From Helochares maculicollis (Eukaryota > Arthropoda > Insecta > Coleoptera > Hydrophilidae): 49,702 nucleotides of DNA. The translations under genes were made by a program, and so were the position numbers. Below are positions 24,301 to 36,034 of the stretch, piece after piece. Numbering within the stretch: position 1 is the stretch's first letter; every line of letters begins with the position of its first letter. The stretch is taken from contig JAWQRO010000192.1 in the NCBI GenBank assembly GCA_033557835.1, forward strand, positions 1 through 49,702. Reading direction: 5' to 3'. Below the pieces are notes generated by a model. That model was given only the letters and a program-made list of their open reading frames with translations. It had not been told where the DNA came from and searched no databases.

Positions 24301-27300
24301 TATCAGCTCTTTTGCCTGCTTCAATTCCATCGCTATAAAACTGCAGTCTCAAATAAGAATTGGCCAATAAAACCCATGCATACAAAAGCCCTGAGCGAGT
24401 TGAAACCACTTCTTCGAGCAAGTTCTTTGCTGTTATTAAGTCGTTTGATTCAAAAGAAACAACCGCTTTTGTAAATAGGCCCATGGATGACTGGGGTTCA
24501 ATTTTAAGTAACGACTCGTAAACAACTCCAACATCCTTAGAATATCGCTTGAAAATATCATTGTTTTCAATTGCTAGTTTGTTGTATGTTTTGCAGAACC
24601 ACTCAAGAAATAATTTTTCACTTTCATATTGCTTGCTGATTTTTAAGGATTCTTCTAGTAAAGTTTCATATTTACTTTGTTTGTGTAGGTATTTTAAATA
24701 TTCTCCAAATTGGTCTTTTGTAGCCTTTGGAGCATTTAATATTGCTTTAAATGCCTCTTCGTACTAAAAATTAATTAACGTGAATTTGTTATCAATTTTG
24801 ATTGTGCACAAGATTAATTTTCAATGAGACAATTGAACTTACTTTGAATTGCATATCATTGGACAAGTCCTCTACTTTTGATAAATGTAAAATTAAATAA
24901 TTCCAATAACGGCACGATCTTTCAGTATTACTTTCGGAAGTTTTCGCCTCTTTAAAGAAAATATCAGTTATCATATTTTGTGTTTCAGGATTAATTGGTA
25001 GAGCAATTAATTTTTCACAGATTTCCATTTGTTTTTTGTCATCTCTGTAATAAACATTTTACAAATGATTTTAACTTGTAACAACTAAGTGAAACAAATT
25101 ACATAAATCAGAGTAATGAAAATTAGTTTTGATTAAAAAGAGAAATGACTATAATTTATTTGTAACTTACATATTCAGGTTTAAAAGAGCGGAATAAACT
25201 TCAGTTAAATGTTTTTTGCTTTCAGCAGTATCAGATTTTTCATAAAAACTAGCCAGCCCATTCCAGGCTAATGGGTTGACAGAATCTTTTTGTATTGCTT
25301 TTCTAAATGCCTTAGAAGCTTGGTCTACTGGACCTGTTTCTTGTAGGGAAATTCCCAAAAATACTAGGGCCATATAATTTTCTTTGTCTTCTTTTAAAAC
25401 AGTCTACAAGAAATAAAATATAGAACCTTTCTGAGCTTCCCTTCAAGACCATGAGAAGGAAGAAAAGTGGATATTATATTTGATTTCAAACTGTGGGCTT
25501 GACAGGAATGTTTATATTAATTTAATTTTTTTCTAGATAAGTATAGTGTGGTTAGTTTAATATTCTACAAGAATATAAAATTAAAGCAAAATATTTCAAT
25601 ACAGAAAATCTAATCTTAATGTCTGTTTTTATCAACATCCTGACTAAATAAGAATTAATTGAGGACCTACAAAAGGAAAAACATTTTAATTGGCTTAAAA
25701 GAAAATCTAAAATTCCATTTAGACAATTTTCTCCGTAAAATATGTCCATTGATTTTTATTGCATGAGTAAATATAGAAATGGCATTCTTAATATAATTAA
25801 TATGCAAACATGTAATACAGCTGCATGCTTTTCTACTTGTAACCAAGTTTGTGGTTTGGGTATTTCCGAGATAAATCAATGACCCTTGACATTAATCTTT
25901 ATTAAGTTCTTTAAAGTCAAAAGATTATTAATCATTAAATAATAGAAATTTATGTACGTTTACCCATTTTTTTTCATATTAATCATTCAAAGATGACTTT
26001 TTAGGTAACTCATTGCCTCAAAAATGTTTAAAACTCATAAATTATTCATTTTATTCATTGCCAGCGCTTTATTTTATAACAACGCTGAATGTATTTGCAA
26101 TCTTGTCAATAACAGTGCTAAAGTAATATGTAAAAACTTTCAGTTGCAAGACTTAACAAACTTAACTTTTAAGGTAAGATTCTAATGTTACCTGATATAA
26201 TAGATAACTTAATACATGAAAAAGAATCTAGCATATTATTAACTGCTAATGCTTTTAGCTTTTGATAAAATATCAATTTTGTTGCAGGAAAAAATTTTAG
26301 AGGCCGATATCCGGACATGCAACATCACAGAGCTACCTAGAAATGCATTTCCGCTCCCAAAACTGCAGCAACTCAACTTAGCATCATGCAACATACAAAA
26401 ATTAAAATCGACCTCATTTTCCAACTTATTAAGTTTAAAAGTATTAAATTTAGAAAAGAATAAAATCGCCAGCCTACCAAATGATCTATTTGAAAGTTTA
26501 AAGGTTCTGGAAAAACTTATTTTAGCCAACAATGTATTCCGCAATCCCACAGGTGATACATTCTACTCAACAGGAAACATCAAGGAATTAGACCTGTCCC
26601 AAAATCGAATAACTAATATAGATCTGGGAACTTTAGATGAATTGGTTAATTTAGAACGATTGTTTTTGCAAAACAATGCTATTTTCATTTTGAACCTTGG
26701 TGTATTAGATGAGCTGAGTAATTTGAAAAAAATCGACTTATCTATGAATGCGCTAAAAGATTTACCCCTCGGCCTTTTCGATAGATCTCAGAAAATGGAA
26801 GATTTAAATTTAAGTGGAAATAAAATGAAACAAATAGATTTAGGTATCTTCAGCAGTATGACGCAATTAAAAAAATTAAATCTATCAGACTGCAAAGTAG
26901 AAAGTCTTCCACTTGGTGCATTTGATGAAAATAGACAACTGGAAGTACTGGATTTAAGCAAAAATAGTTTCAGGAATCTTTCAAATGGTTTGTTTGATAG
27001 ATTGGAGAATTTAAAGTACTTTAAATTGAGAGCAGCAAACGTAAAGGCTTTGACTTTGGGATTTTTTGATGACAATAAATTGTTGGAGCATTTAGACTTG
27101 TCTGTTAATAAGCTCCGTGGGTTACCTGACGGAATATTTAACGAAACACAGGCTTTAAAACACCTTAACTTATCGAATAATGTCATAAGTAAATTGCCAA
27201 CAAATATATTTCAATATACAAGACTGGAAGTCATAGATTTATCGAATAATAAAATGGAGGTGATCGAGCCAGATTTATTAAATATAGAGACGTTGAATTC

Positions 27301-27793
27301 CGTCTATTTGCAGAATAACAGAATTTCTGAACTACAAGTGCTTTCATTTGCTACCATAACAAACTCAATTAAATATTTGGATGTTCGAGGTAACCGATTG
27401 GTTTATATGGACGAAAGGTTCTTTGATTGGGTAGCCAATTTGGAAACTTTCAACATGATGGGCAATCCATGGGATTGCAAGTGTTTGTTAGATATGGAAA
27501 TTTTGTTGCGCTCTAGATATATAATGTATACATCAAGTGATTATATGGATGGGAAGTTACCGATTTGTGTGGCTGGAAACTTAACTTCTTGTGATGAAGA
27601 TACGGTTAATCGAGATTTATTGTACGGTTACTTTGAAACTTATAATGAAAGAATGTAATGACATGTTGATCAGAATAAATATTTATAATCAAAACTACGT
27701 ATCACTTACCTTGCACAGTTTTAGGCATGTCTGGTAGTCTTTGTTTTTGATAGCTTCTCTCGCTTCCTTGAGAAGCGAATTTGTTGTTGACAT
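18398..27793 (-). CDS. SKIC3: SKI complex subunit 3 (TTC37), TPR scaffold
   Basis: Scaffold of the cytosolic Ski complex, which with the SKIV2L helicase and WDR61 feeds mRNA 3' ends into the exosome. Thirteen exons join in phase: 27710-27793, 25171-25403, 24843-25044, 23541-24763, 23343-23478, 23031-23215, 22793-22975, 22363-22577, 22123-22310, 21851-22058, 19324-19584, 18925-19253 and 18398-18850, giving 1299 residues (human 1564). Tandem TPRs run throughout, e.g. PLAWNGLASFYEK, HYWEALADAYMARG, AVAWCNLGTLYY and CAWNMLGLLRERMG. The N-terminus (KEAREAIKNKDYQTCLKLCK) and WVGQALIAE...DAMDLFRH match the TTC37 family. Intron 1 and intron 10 (each about 2.3 kb) contain complete genes on the opposite strand. 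Minor uncertainty: the exon 10 acceptor was placed at 22058 because the result fits the family; one a few codons upstream is also in frame. Confidence 0.93.
20059..21555 (+). CDS. Insect membrane/secreted protein, isoform with first exon A (nested in SKIC3 intron 10)
   Basis: Exons 20059-20167, 20771-20908, 21003-21198 and 21324-21555 give 224 residues. Exon A encodes a signal peptide (RAICLLLFLNVCIA) and a basic His-rich linker (RKKHRYHHLY). Exon 2 encodes a long hydrophobic stretch of about 40 residues (one or two membrane passes). Exon 3 is His/Pro-rich (HHAREP, YYHDHYPGGH, HPPNFEEYSHPP). The last exon contains ACKKRFVCEIDQKAKKN, a Cys-containing motif seen in several uncharacterised insect membrane proteins, and further cysteines near the end. 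An in-frame Met at 20005 exists, but 20059 places the signal peptide at the N-terminus. Function unknown. The gene lies entirely within SKIC3 intron 10 on the other strand. Exon B at 20529 is an alternative start with the same splice phase. Confidence 0.75.
20529..21555 (+). CDS. Same gene, isoform with alternative first exon B
   Basis: Exon B (20529-20634) encodes a different signal peptide (MIVYLIIVLIQLKISA) followed by a short linker ending YKHHYF. It ends one base into a codon, exactly as exon A does, so both splice in frame to 20771-20908, 21003-21198 and 21324-21555. This isoform has 223 residues. The join gives HHYFYGG where exon A gives HHLYHGG. Separate promoters are inferred because each first exon begins with its own start codon; usage by tissue or stage cannot be seen. 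Confidence 0.72.
26024..27658 (+). CDS. Secreted leucine-rich-repeat protein, nested in SKIC3 intron 1
   Basis: Two exons (26024-26173 and 26288-27658) give 506 residues. A signal peptide (residues 1-19) precedes a short Cys-containing cap (ECICN...VICKNF). About 15 tandem extracellular-type LRRs follow (LxxLNLSxNxI and similar, e.g. LEVLDLSKNSF, LKHLNLSNNVI), then an LRRCT cap (NPWDCKCLLDMEILL with two later cysteines). No transmembrane segment or GPI-like tail follows the cap, so a secreted protein is inferred. Such LRR proteins act in adhesion, signalling or immune recognition in insects; no specific orthologue is recognised. It lies wholly within intron 1 of SKIC3 on the opposite strand, ending only about 50 bases from the SKIC3 first-exon donor. 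Confidence 0.88.
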
Positions 27794-28738
27794 TTTTGGT
27801 AGATCTAGAACAATTAAGTGATTTTCACAATACGAAGTGGCATTATTTTTTGATAAAGAATTTTATGGCAACAGCCCTCTAAGCACAGTGGCAAACTCAA
27901 TGTTTCTGCTTTTAAAAATATATATTTGATTTAGTTGATAATTTCAGACTCTGAGATAGCCCAAACAAGCAAAAGGAGACTGATGTGCTTTATATATTTG
28001 TCTTTGTAGAGAGTCAATTATTGTTCACTCTGATATGCTTCTAACTTTCACATATCAATTCAATTTTTTACCAAGCATTTTTATTAGTTTACTAAGAAAA
28101 TTGTAAACAATATAATAATTCAAATTATATCTTTCCAAACTATAAATAAAATTATTGCAAACATATTAAAGCTGATTATACTTTCGTACGTAAAGATTAA
28201 CAGTGTTATTAAGTGTAAAGAAAGTTTAGCATGTAAAGGTATACATGAACAGGTTTAATATTTAAATTATCTGCAAATTCACGTAATGACACATTTATAA
28301 GCCACTTAAGTGGATATATTATTATAGTGTGTAAATAAATTATATATACAAATTGAATATACCAGTTAGAATTAAACATTTTTAATAGCAGCAAATTAGT
28401 GACCTATTGCAATTCCTAACCTAACAAAGTTAAGTATAAAAAAATTAGAACTCAATAGCAGTCAATTAGACTTTGTAAAATTAAATGCATGTAATTTTGC
28501 ATCATTTAGTAGTGGTTTATTCAGATTTTTAGTGTAGATTTAAGTGAATAATTTAATAAATACCTTATTTTTAAAAATTATTTGACAGGACATGAACTCA
28601 CAGTTGACAGCTAGTCAACTTGACATTTCCTTAGGTGTATCATATTTCTATTTGGGCAGAATTATTGTTTATTTTATACCTTTTTTGGGCAATTTTACCC
28701 TAAGTAAAACCGAATTTTGTGCATTTTAATCAGAAATA
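27794..28738. promoter_or_regulatory. Divergent promoter region between SKIC3 and BRK1
   Basis: The two start codons face away from each other across 0.95 kb of AT-rich DNA. A palindrome, AGTTGAC-n5-GTCAACT, lies at 28602-28620, about 120 bases before the BRK1 start, flanked by further TTGACA motifs. No TATA box is evident and no coding sequence is supported. Confidence 0.55.
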
Positions 28739-29583
28739 ATGTCTGCGCCTACTAGGGATTCAATACAAAAGCAAATTCAACAAGATTGGGCTAATAGAGA
28801 GTATATAGAGGTAATCACCGTCAGCATTAAGAAAATCACAGACTTTTTGAACTCATTCGGTAAGTCAATTCATGTATATGAAGATTTTATTAAGCTCATT
28901 AGTTCACTAGTAACGTTCTCTAACACTCACTCTTGATTTTGTATCTAAGGCATTTATTCATGTTTTGATGCCAATTGTTTCTAGGAATCATATAACCGTA
29001 TGTACATGGTAAGAGATAAACATGATTTAATTCTTTAAAGAAGCCGATGGTATATTTTTAACTATCGATTAGCGATTAAAAATTCATAACATATTTTAAA
29101 TACAGTTCACATCAAAAGATATTCTACATAGTGTACTACATAAACATGCCTATGTTGTAATTGATTATTTGTGATGAAGTGATGCAAGTTTCAATAAAGT
29201 TAAAAATTCGTTGCATCAATATATGGTAGTTATCATACATGGTTGTGTCAAAACGCTTGTGTTTTGAATAATCATTCATTATTGAAGATATATTTATTAA
29301 TGTAAATAGTCTTTTAGCTGATGTTGTGTATCTTTAAGTAAGTTTGAATGCAAAAATTGGCAATACTCCAATACTGTTGTAATTATAAACCACTATCACA
29401 CTGTTTGTATTTTAGATCTTTCCTGTCGTACAAAACTAGCCGTTTTAAATGAAAAACTGACAACATTGGAGAGAAAAATTGACTACCTCGAAGCTTGTGT
29501 ATGTATAATTATTATGCTATAAAACGATACAATTTCCAAAAATATATCTCTTGCAGGTAACAAAAGGTGAAACTTTGACGTAA
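28739..29583 (+). CDS. BRK1: BRICK1 (HSPC300), SCAR/WAVE complex subunit
   Basis: The smallest subunit of the WAVE regulatory complex, which controls Arp2/3-driven actin assembly downstream of Rac. Exons 28739-28859, 29416-29498 and 29557-29583 join in phase to give 76 residues (human 75). The protein is a single helical coiled coil. QQDWANREYIEVITVSIKKI, then DFLNSF, LNEKLTTLERKIDYLEA and the end VTKGETLT match the family almost residue for residue. The last exon is only nine codons including the stop. It is transcribed away from SKIC3, and DMAC2L follows on the same strand 163 bases later. Confidence 0.97.
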
Positions 29584-29746
29584 GGTCTTTGGGTGTATTC
29601 AATTTAGAATGTAATATTAAGAATAACAGTTAAAGTGTATTTAAATATATAATTAATACAGTTGGTATTATTTAATCATAAATATGTGTCAATTTTATAC
29701 CTAAATATAGATTTTTGATCTTGACATTTTATTTATTAAATTAACT

Positions 29747-30313
29747 ATGGTGCTTTTCACTAACTATTTTAGTAAAACAAACTTCTTGGCAAGTACTCGT
29801 CACTTCTTTGGATGGTTAAATAAAGTTTTTAACGCACAGGATGAAGTCAGGACTAAACAATTAGGTCCTGATCGGACATGTGCCGAGTGGCTTTTGCGAA
29901 ATGGGGGGCAAGTGAGATTTATTTCAGAGCCCGAGTTTGTATCAGATTATAACCGTTTGCCACCTGAAGGAGTCACTGTGTTTATTCTGGAAGTAGATGC
30001 CACTGATTCCAGCATAACTCATCACGGATTTGTGCATTTTCAAGGCTGCCAGCACATTGAAAAATTAATACTGGACAAATGTAAATTCCTTGAAGATGAA
30101 ATGTTCGAAGGGCTCGCATACCTAAAAGAATCATTAACCTATCTGCAAATAACCAGCTGTTTTAATTTAACTGATAAAGGTTTCGAGGCTATACCTGCAT
30201 TGCCCAAGTTGACAAAACTCCTTATTGGGAATTTACCATATGTTAAAAACAAAGAGAATGTAGTGAAAAGTTTGAAAAATAAGCTTCCTAAATGTGACGT
30301 GTCATTTAATTGA
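29747..30313 (+). CDS. DMAC2L: ATP synthase subunit s-like protein (coupling factor B family)
   Basis: Mitochondrial inner-membrane protein of the ATP5S/DMAC2L family, linked to ATP synthase coupling and complex I assembly. One uninterrupted exon encodes 188 residues (family about 200). The N-terminal 18 residues are basic/hydroxylated and lack acids, as in a mitochondrial presequence. They are followed by FFGWLNKVFN, GPDRTCAEWLLRNGG and an LRR-like region (IEKLILDKCKFLEDEMF, LQITSCFNLTDKGFEAI, LLIGNLPYVKNKENVV). These align closely with human DMAC2L. Neighbouring BRK1 ends 163 bases upstream on the same strand; whether they share a transcript cannot be told. Confidence 0.93.
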   Translation: MVLFTNYFSKTNFLASTRHFFGWLNKVFNAQDEVRTKQLGPDRTCAEWLLRNGGQVRFISEPEFVSDYNRLPPEGVTVFILEVDATDSSITHHGFVHFQGCQHIEKLILDKCKFLEDEMFEGLAYLKESLTYLQITSCFNLTDKGFEAIPALPKLTKLLIGNLPYVKNKENVVKSLKNKLPKCDVSFN

Positions 30314-30996
30314 GGACAATAAAATTTAATGCAATTATTAGGGATTTTCTTTAGACAAAGTACTACTTAACAATCGACAACCTAATGACAAAAGTCTCCT
30401 AAAAATATTACTGACCATTCTAAAGTACTGGGCCACCAAGAAAGCACAGAACTAGTGACTTATTTTTTCAAATGCTACTTTGGCAACATATATCTTTGAA
30501 CTTACCTTCATTTGTCAAAGGAAACAGAAGTTGGGGAAAAGGCCAGCAAATTAAAAACTTTGCTTATAAACATTTGTTACTATTTATTTCAGAAAAATTT
30601 ACAACAAATACTGAAAAATCACATAAGGCCTTTATATAAATAAGAAGTAAAAGAATTACACACCAATAAAGTAAACAATTGTTTTTTCAACGAAAAGAGA
30701 TAATCAGTATAAAAAATAATATAATAAAAATGTTAAAATAATAAGTCAAATCATCGATGAAAGAATGAACAATTTAATTTCACGCAAGACAAGTAAGTGA
30801 TTGTGTGCTCAATTAAATAGTGATATAGAAAAGAATTTAAAATATAACAACAAACCTATTTACACACAAGTTGGTCGAGAAGAGATTATCTTTTATATCA
30901 CATATTTTTATTTGAGGTTTTATATGAGTAACAAGCTAAATCAAATTGCCTTTATAACCCAATTGATGCGTTCAATAATCAATGGTGAATATAAAA
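30314..30996. other. Convergent 3' region between DMAC2L and CNOT11
   Basis: AT-rich 3' flanks of two converging genes. An AATAAA lies about 5 bases after the DMAC2L stop. The open frame on the plus strand at 30801-31112 overlaps the antisense of the last CNOT11 exon and is not supported. Confidence 0.5.
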
Positions 30997-33380
30997 TCAT
31001 CCTTCTAACTTTGTTTTACCCGATGTATTTGGTGAGCTTGTTGTTATATTTTCTCCCGATTCCAGCTGCTTTAGTAAACGGAAAAGTGCAGCAGCTTCCC
31101 GAATTCTGCTGAACTCTATGCAAAATGCTTGGACTTCAATAAAAAGTTCCTGGAAAAAATACTTTTAAGACAATATATAATAAGCTTTTTCAATAGGTTG
31201 TAATAAAAATAATTATAAAACATAAAAGTGAGCAGGAAAGTGAAGAGAATCAAAACGATCAAATCCTTACCTGTACATTTATTATTTTATTACGAATAAG
31301 AGATTGCAAGAATACGCAAACCAGACGAACCAGCCTGTTCTGCATATACCTGTCTTTTATCGTTTCACATGTGTTTATGCAATTTGAAATATATAAATGT
31401 ACAAATTCTGTCGGAAGATCAACGGTAGTCGTTAGCCGATTCACGACTTCCATTGAATGCAACGACATTTCCATGTTGACCAGAACACACAAGTACTCTG
31501 TTATTTGCTTAGATTGCATTAGTTTCAGCAGAACTTCTATTGCTATGAGAGGATTGTTTTCGACTAACTCTGGGAGCTGAAAAAATGTTTATCTTAATTT
31601 GTTTATTGGTTAAAACAGTCTTTTGCAAATTTTTTTACTAACGCAATTGAAGATTGTTTATTAGTAGCAATATATTTGACTTACTTTTGATGGTGTTAAT
31701 CCTATATGATAAACTAATTTATTATCATTATCTAATTCGGTAAGCAACTGTTGCTGTTGCTGAATAGTTAAAGTTGCTTTGTATGCTTTTGCCATCAATT
31801 GCCTAGCTTCTTGCCCAGTAACATTTGGTATACACATTGTTACGTCATAAGCTACAGTGTGTTCCTTGGGGTGAGTAACATTAAACCATACAGGCTAAAT
31901 AATAACAGAGTATTAATCAGTTGAGCATTTTTTTTTACCTTTTCATGAGCAGTGTAAACAAAAAGTTTAATTAGGCAAACAAATTAATATAAAAAATATT
32001 ATCAGTTTGATGCATTGATTTCAACTCGTCATAATTGACGAATATTACACCAGAAATTGACTTAAACTTCTATTTTCTAGAACAGTAACTATTTAAACAG
32101 GCATGCATATACCAGTGTCAATAACGAAAAATCAAAAATCCCCTTACCTCATCCTGGCAATTTAGCAAAGGAGGTGCCAACGTTAAAAATTCAGGCTTGT
32201 AGACTTTATTCATAGGTGCGTTGTCACCACTTACCAACTTTTTCAGTACTTCTGGTTTACCATCTTCTTCATTCATGTATCTATAAATTTGAAAAGAAAG
32301 ATTATTTCGTAAATATATTTTAGTAAATTCATTACAAGTTAAAATTTTTTGTTGGGGTTGCCATGGCAACTGGTATGCCAGTTTTGCATGTTTGAGGTAA
32401 TTCCGATTGCTTCTCAGCTATTGATAATTGGATTGCTGCTAAATCTACAGCTGGTGCATTCATAGGCTCTGATTTAATAACTTGATGAGGAGTTTTCTTC
32501 AATAGCTAAAAAACAAATTCATATTAACTACATAACTGTACTTACATGGCCAAAAATAATAATACTAATCATTGGGCAGAACATGACTTAATGATTTACT
32601 TGAGTACGTACAAGGTCCTTAGGCGCATCAGAAATTAAAACTAAAATAAAATTTCGTTCTTGAGGAGAAATTTTTGGTAGTTGGCCAGGATATTCTAGTT
32701 TAGGAGCACCTACATTATTGTGTTGCTCTGGTGGATGCTAAAATAATGTGCACGTCATATTAATACTATCTATCAGGCTGCCAATAAGTATACTTACCAA
32801 TAAATGAACAAAAACGCTCCCAAATGGTGTGTTAGCAATCGGTTCACCTCTGTATAATTCATGCAAAATCGTAAGTGAAGTTATACGCTGTTCTGGCTCT
32901 TGCAATAAGTTCTGTTGTAGCATTAAACAAATGCATGTTCCCACTAAAATATCCAACAAATGTTGCTATATTCATTTTAGCAAGTATTGTGTTGTCACAA
33001 GATAGTACAAATACCTTTAATTATTTATAAGTAATAGGATATACAAAATACAAATACTAAATACGGTTTTTAGGTGCAAATGGGAAGCTTTCCATTGAAT
33101 TATATTTTATGTAATGTGGACGAAAATTATTAAACTGTTTAGTAAGATTTTTTATTGGAATTTTATTTTTATAACCGTGACAAAAACACAACTCACCTTT
33201 AAAATAATCTGAAGGGCTGAACGTTTTCAGTACGTCATTGACTATTGCTTCGAATGTTTGAACTCTCACGTTTTTTTCATCTAAAATTCTGAAAAAAAAA
33301 TTCAAACCCTAACTGCATTAAAGCTAAAAGTTATAATCATACCTTAAAACAATCTCGGTTTGTTCCAAAGTTAAAGCCAT
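30997..33380 (-). CDS. CNOT11: CCR4-NOT transcription complex subunit 11
   Basis: Subunit of the CCR4-NOT deadenylase complex that with CNOT10 docks on the CNOT1 N-terminus. Nine exons join in phase: 33343-33380, 33197-33288, 32798-32943, 32600-32737, 32336-32505, 32148-32280, 31685-31894, 31271-31576 and 30997-31149, giving 461 residues (human 510). The N-terminal helical region includes TILHELYRGEPIANTPFGSVF. The highly conserved C-terminal domain includes QITEYLCVLVNMEMSLHSME, VVNRLTTTVDLP, YMQNRLVRLVCVFLQSLIR and EVQAFCIEFSRIREAAALFR. The linker is shorter than in human and lacks the long Pro/Ser stretches. The start codon gives a plausible N-terminus (MALTLEQTEIVLR) and lies 0.6 kb from the divergent ZAD gene. 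Confidence 0.95.
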
Positions 33381-33994
33381 TTTCTTGCGATCTATTAATG
33401 ATTTTCATCGAATTTTCTTCCAAGGTATTCAAATGCAGGCGATTGCGAATAACATAACCTCACTTATTTTTAAAAATCGCGTCAATGCTCTAATGTACAG
33501 AAAATGTTATGAATTGAAATATTGCATACGCTTTCTAGAGTCGAAACTTATTGATTAAATTACATTTCCTTTATATAACTACATTTTAAATTAAATTGAT
33601 TTAAAAATTTACAAACCAATAACTCACAATAAAGTCAAAGTATAGTGTAAAGCTAGCTACACCTGCATAATTAGAAGTCTATGGGCTGCATTCACTAACA
33701 TTAAATTGCAACGTCTAGAACTCGACAAATAATAGAAGTTTTATGCCTATTGAACTGCTAGTATTTTCACGTTTTTTAACAAAAAGAAAGTTACCACGTA
33801 AATATAAGGTCAATCATAGCATTCCCCTTGGTCTTTATGCTGATGTATTTTGATGAACACAGCTAAAGTATACTCTCTGAATCTATCTTCATGTTTATTT
33901 TTGTTTTACCTATATTTTCATATATTTAGAAAGGATTTTTGGTATCAGTTTTGGCAGTAATATTTTGAAATACATACATTTGTATAAGCAAATA
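33381..33994. promoter_or_regulatory. Divergent promoter region between CNOT11 and the ZAD zinc-finger gene
   Basis: A shared upstream region of 0.6 kb between two oppositely oriented starts. AT-rich, without coding sequence or obvious core motifs. Confidence 0.5.
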
Positions 33995-35386
33995 ATGAGC
34001 AGCGACAAAATTGGGATTTGCAGAGCTTGTTTATGCATGGATTCATCAAAGAATATGATATTTGTTTTTGATATAGCTGAGATTGTATTTAACGTAACTA
34101 ACATTGAGGTAAGCTTTCAATCACATTGGTTATGATGAAACTGTTTACAGATAGAGACAGCTTTTTTAAAAGCTAGTAGTTATAGTGTTTATGTTTATGA
34201 CTGTATGCTTATGACAAAATTGTTACATATTGTTATTGATAACTGGCTTTAAAGTTTACAAAAAATGTTGTAATTTTTAGGTTTTAAAAGGCGACGGCCT
34301 TCCGGAAAATATTTGCATCAATTGTCATCAGCAAATTCGTCTAGCGTATGATTTCAAGAGTTTATTTCAACATTCTGACAAAACTCTACGAGATAGACTA
34401 TCAAAAGCACAATCAAATTCAGCGAGTAAAATTTGTGTAGAAAATCAAGAGCTCAACTCCTCTGGTATAAATTTAAAGTTAGGAAATGAAGATGCTCAAT
34501 CTAATTTAGACCTAAATAAAAACGAATCTATAACGAACTGTGATAATGAATTGCTTTTGAAAAATGATGAATGTGAGAACACTTTAGAATTGAAAAAGCA
34601 TGAATATGACAAAACTTTAACCTGTGATATTTGTGGTAAGTTTTGTGAGTTTAGTCTACATATATATTGAAAACTTTCAATGTGGTCTAAAGATTTGCAA
34701 TATTAATTAGGAAATTTTGCATCTTCAGGTAAAATATATCCCACGAAGAAAAAATTGAAGAAACACAAGCAATTTCATGAGAAACAAGGTAAATATCTGT
34801 GTCAAATTTGTGGAAAAAATTTTACATTACCAGAAGGACTGTTGGTACATCAAAAGCGACATGCTGGTATTAAACCTCATCAATGTAAATACTGCAACAA
34901 ATCTTTTACCCAAACGAATGAATTGAAGTCCCACATCATAAGCCACTCCAAAGAAAAGCATCACCTTTGCAACTTTTGTGGTAATAAATACTCTCGAAAG
35001 CTATCTTTGCAAATTCATATTCGAAGGATTCATTTGAGTGAAGGACGTCAATATACTTGTGAAATTTGTCAAAGGACATTCAAAGGTGGGATTTATAAAA
35101 TTTTGATCAACTGTTTTTTTTTTTGTAGAAAAGTAATATAACGGTTTTTGTTTAATTTCTAGATGTTTCAGATTTAGGTACACATAAGTCAATACATAAA
35201 ACATCTGGACAATTCTTATGCACCATCTGTAATAAGAGTTTCAATAGGAAAAGTAATTTATTAGTTCATGAAAGGATTCACTTGGGAATTAAACCATTTT
35301 TCTGCAATATATGCCAAAAGTCATTTAGTCAAAATCATGTATTGAAAGCTCATTTGAAGACACATCCAGAGATGTTAGATAATTGA
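33995..35386 (+). CDS. ZAD-C2H2 zinc-finger protein
   Basis: Probable nuclear DNA-binding regulator of the arthropod ZAD family. Four exons (33995-34108, 34281-34635, 34729-35085, 35163-35386) give 349 residues. The N-terminal ZAD has its two cysteine pairs (ICRACL near residue 10 and ENICINCH near residue 50), a zinc-binding dimerisation domain. An acidic, low-complexity linker follows, then seven C2H2 fingers: CDICGKIY, CQICGKNF, CKYCNKSF, CNFCGNKY, CEICQRTF, CTICNKSF and CNICQKSF, each with its paired histidines. Most linkers are close to the TGEKP type (HAGIKPHQC, HLGIKPFFC). Fingers 1 and 5 are split by introns. No one-to-one orthologue can be named because this family expands by lineage. 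Confidence 0.93.
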
Positions 35387-36034
35387 ATTTTTAGTAATAA
35401 TAATTGCTATTGCAACATACAATTGAGTTATATATTTATAGAATTTTGACGATCTCTTTAATAAATTCAATTTATTAACATAATAATTATTGAATTCAAA
35501 AGATTATTGATGATTCCCTACATTTTTCTTGCTGTGCTGCTTTCCATAAAGCATTAATTCAGTATAACGATGTTGAGATTTATAGATGTTTATTCCTTTT
35601 TCATCAATTATTCCCACCAAGTTTCTTGTCCTCTTCAGCGAGGCTGATTAAACTCCATCTTTGAAAGGTCAGTATGTCTGTTTATCTGACATCTCTATCA
35701 CACCCTGCCTGCCATGAGTAGTCCTAGCAGTAGTTATATTACAGCTAACATAATTTGCTGATTTATTGATGCAATCAAATCTCACCATCCAGAGAAAGTT
35801 GAACCTCAAGCACAAAAAGTAGGATTTATATACATAATTTGTTTTCAATTTTCTCTTTTCTATTTGGCAACAGTTGCAATTATTTTGCAGCCACAAACTG
35901 ACAGAAAATTAATATGGTAAGTAGGAACAATGGAATAAGCCTACAAACAAATGAAAGTACTTTATTAAATACAAATTTACAAAATTCCTTTAAACCCTAA
36001 TGTACTATCATATAGCTGCACACCAAAAATAACA
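35387..36034. other. Convergent 3' region between the ZAD gene and nitrobindin
   Basis: AT-rich 3' flanks. A less AT-rich patch at 35600-35760 has no recognisable protein similarity and might be an old repeat. Nothing else was seen. Confidence 0.45.

Noticed and set aside
26239..27186. Minus-strand open frames opposite the LRR gene
   Set aside because: They are antisense shadows of the repetitive LRR codons and fall inside SKIC3 intron 1 with no splice sites linking them to SKIC3.
30801..31112. Plus-strand open frame of 103 codons near CNOT11
   Set aside because: It overlaps the last CNOT11 exon in antisense, lacks splice partners and resembles no known protein.
35669..35896. Minus-strand frame of 75 codons between the ZAD gene and nitrobindin
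   Set aside because: No recognisable domain and no splice context; it may be part of an old repeat but could not be supported.
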